A DNA stretch of 64,000 nt from Flagellimonas pelagia (GTDB taxonomy: Bacteria; Bacteroidota; Bacteroidia; Flavobacteriales; Flavobacteriaceae). The first letter of the stretch is position 1; every line of letters begins with the position of its first letter. The stretch is from positions 124,001-188,000 of the forward strand of contig NZ_QXFI01000036.1 of assembly GCF_003584135.1 (NCBI RefSeq). The letters run 5' to 3'. Below are positions 62,504 to 64,000 of this stretch, in pieces. The translations under genes and the position numbers were made by a program. The notes below the pieces were generated by a model. That model saw only the letters and a list, made by a program, of their open reading frames with translations, searched no databases and was not told the origin of the DNA.

Positions 62504-64000
62504 CTAGCAGTTGGCACTTCTATTTAACTGACAGGCCTGTAGTACTTGGTTGGCCTTACTGCCGTCCCTATAAACGGTAATACCCTTTAGTCCATATTCC
62601 CAGGCAGTGCGGTAAATTTCAGAGATGGTGTCCGTATCTGTTTCATGGCTTAAATTGATAGTCTTGGATACCGCATTGTCCGTGTATTTCTGGAAGGCCC
62701 TTTGGTGCTGTAAATGATATTGCCAAGGTATTTCCAAACTGGTTTCGAAGAGCTTTCTGACTTCTGATGGCAAAGTGACCAGATGTTGGATGCTTCCAGT
62801 GGATAACACCTCATTTTTTAAGCTCTCATTCCATAATCCCAACTTTTTCATCTTCGAAACAAATACTGGATTGATTTCCAACTGGGTCTCGTTTTCCAAG
62901 ATGCCCACCCGCTTGTACGCCAAGGCATAAAAGGGTTCGATGGAATAGGATGTATCGGCAATCACCGAAATACTGCCTGTAGGCGCAATACTATTACAAG
63001 TGGCATTCCTCAGAGGAGTCTTGGGACTGAAAACACTTTCTTCCCAATTGGGAAACGCACCTCGTTCCTTTGCTAACGCTTCTGAGGTTTCGTAGCTTTT
63101 TGCCTGAATGAACCGCATGATTTTTTCTCCCATCTCCACAGCCTTGTCCGATGCATAGGGTATCTCCAAAATGGCCAACAATTCTGCCCATCCCATAAGG
63201 CCCAGACCCACTTTTCGGTTGTTCTTGGTCGCGGTTTCTATTTGGGAAAGCAGATAATGGTTGGCTGAAATGACATTATCCAAAAATCGCATGGAAACTT
63301 GAACACAATGTTCCAATGTCTTCCAATCCACCTGCCATATACCATTCTCATGTTTGACCATTTTTGAAAGGTTCAACGATCCCAGATTACAACTTTCGTA
63401 TTCAAACAAGGGGACTTCACCACAAGGGTTAGTACTTTGTATTTTACCAAGTTTGGGTAACGGGTTATGTTTGTTGATGGTGTCCAAAAAAATCAATCCA
63501 GGGTCCCCTGTGGCCCATGCCTGCGAAATAATCAAATCCCACAGTTCTTTGGCCCTTATGGTCTTGGTAACTTTGTTGTTCCTTGGGTTGATCAAATTCC
63601 AAGTCTCATCATTTTGTACCGCCCTCATGAAATCATCCAAAATCCCAACGGAAAGATTGAAATTTTGAAGTTCATCCCCTTTGGATTTTGCCGTGATGAA
63701 GGCCTCGATATCGGGATGGTCTACATTCAAGATGCCCATATTCGCCCCTCTTCTCTTGCCACCTTGCCTTACCTGTTCGGTTGCTGTATCGTATACCTTG
63801 ATAAACGCCAAAGGACCTGAAGAAGTTCCACCCGACGCTGAGACACGGTCCCCTTGGGGACGAAGTTTGGAAAAGTTATACCCCGTTCCCCCACCGCTCT
63901 GATGAATCAATGCCATATCCTTCAACGTGGAGAAAATACCTTCCAAACTATCTTCCACCGGTAACACAAAACAGGCGCTCAACTGTCCGTTTGGCAATCC
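62504..64000 (-). CDS. nrdJ: Adenosylcobalamin-dependent ribonucleotide reductase, class II (5' end outside window)
   Basis: C-terminal 498 residues of a class II ribonucleotide reductase; the N-terminal part lies to the right of the window. Visible motifs: PNGQLSACFVLPVEDSLEGIF, the GGGTGYNFSKLRP loop, STNPCGEVPLFEYESCNLGSLNLS (active-site region) and CNSIAPTGSISVIADTSYSIEP. It makes deoxynucleotides with adenosylcobalamin as radical source, so the organism needs vitamin B12. The C-terminus ends in QACQLNRSANC, a Cys pair that probably reloads the active-site disulfide. It converges on deoD. Confidence 0.93.
   Translation of the reverse strand, partial: GLPNGQLSACFVLPVEDSLEGIFSTLKDMALIHQSGGGTGYNFSKLRPQGDRVSASGGTSSGPLAFIKVYDTATEQVRQGGKRRGANMGILNVDHPDIEAFITAKSKGDELQNFNLSVGILDDFMRAVQNDETWNLINPRNNKVTKTIRAKELWDLIISQAWATGDPGLIFLDTINKHNPLPKLGKIQSTNPCGEVPLFEYESCNLGSLNLSKMVKHENGIWQVDWKTLEHCVQVSMRFLDNVISANHYLLSQIETATKNNRKVGLGLMGWAELLAILEIPYASDKAVEMGEKIMRFIQAKSYETSEALAKERGAFPNWEESVFSPKTPLRNATCNSIAPTGSISVIADTSYSIEPFYALAYKRVGILENETQLEINPVFVSKMKKLGLWNESLKNEVLSTGSIQHLVTLPSEVRKLFETSLEIPWQYHLQHQRAFQKYTDNAVSKTINLSHETDTDTISEIYRTAWEYGLKGITVYRDGSKANQVLQACQLNRSANC

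Noticed and set aside
1..64000. CRISPR array, restriction-modification or toxin-antitoxin locus
   Set aside because: No regularly spaced repeats and no matching gene pairs were seen; only the single nuclease-like protein at 1040 could be related.

Overview
The window is a stretch of chromosome from a Bacteroidetes bacterium, most likely a marine member of the Flavobacteriaceae (Muricauda/Allomuricauda-like; this placement is an inference from gene content). Supporting features are promoter boxes of the TAnnTTTG type, almost no Shine-Dalgarno sequences, the FtsK-LolA-LptF/G-RibBA gene order, the PabB-TilS pair and a B12-dependent ribonucleotide reductase. Coding density is high and genes sit on both strands. 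No CRISPR array, rRNA operon or intact insertion sequence was seen. The only RNA gene recognised is a tRNA-Ser(UGA). Layout: 1-28.5 kb is mostly housekeeping. It holds a cut-off Nramp-family transporter with unusual metal-site residues, a small nuclease-like protein, a cupin protein, an M20 peptidase, a ComM-type ATPase, a penicillin-acylase-type hydrolase, and the run FMN reductase, PabB, TilS, DsbD. Lpd, an Lrp regulator divergent from a methionine-gamma-lyase-like enzyme, NhaC, Tpx and DgkA follow. Next come FtsK, LolA, an LptF/G permease with an AT-rich extra C-terminus and RibBA, then a DegT aminotransferase and a TSUP transporter. From 28.6 to 42.6 kb is an accessory block. It starts at tRNA-Ser(UGA), followed by a terminator, a repeated GTTGACA motif and what looks like the broken N-terminus of a tyrosine recombinase. 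After this comes a nine-gene minus-strand run: a haloperoxidase-type hydrolase, an alginate-export-type porin, DoxX, YceI, a metallo-beta-lactamase-fold protein lacking several metal ligands, a YtcJ-type amidohydrolase, a lipoprotein alpha/beta hydrolase with an Asp nucleophile, an exported YcaC-like isochorismatase-fold hydrolase and a further alpha/beta hydrolase. Divergent from it are a TPR histidine kinase and a sigma-54 activator response regulator. The likely reading is an envelope-spanning catabolic or detoxification system controlled by its own two-component system; its substrate cannot be read from sequence. From 42.7 to 64 kb there is a TetR-controlled TolC/EmrA/EmrB-type efflux operon with a near-perfect palindromic operator over the promoter, and a GlxA-type AraC regulator divergent from a small protein, a DoxX-like protein and a VOC protein. 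Further on are a TlpA-type lipoprotein, two tandem-domain universal stress proteins, a GerW/DUF2953 pair best known from spore formers, a MacAB-like exporter, an Mla-type MlaE-MlaF-MlaD lipid transport operon, an AhpD-like protein, two small uncharacterised proteins, the nucleoside salvage genes deoC-deoD, and a ribonucleotide reductase cut by the window edge.
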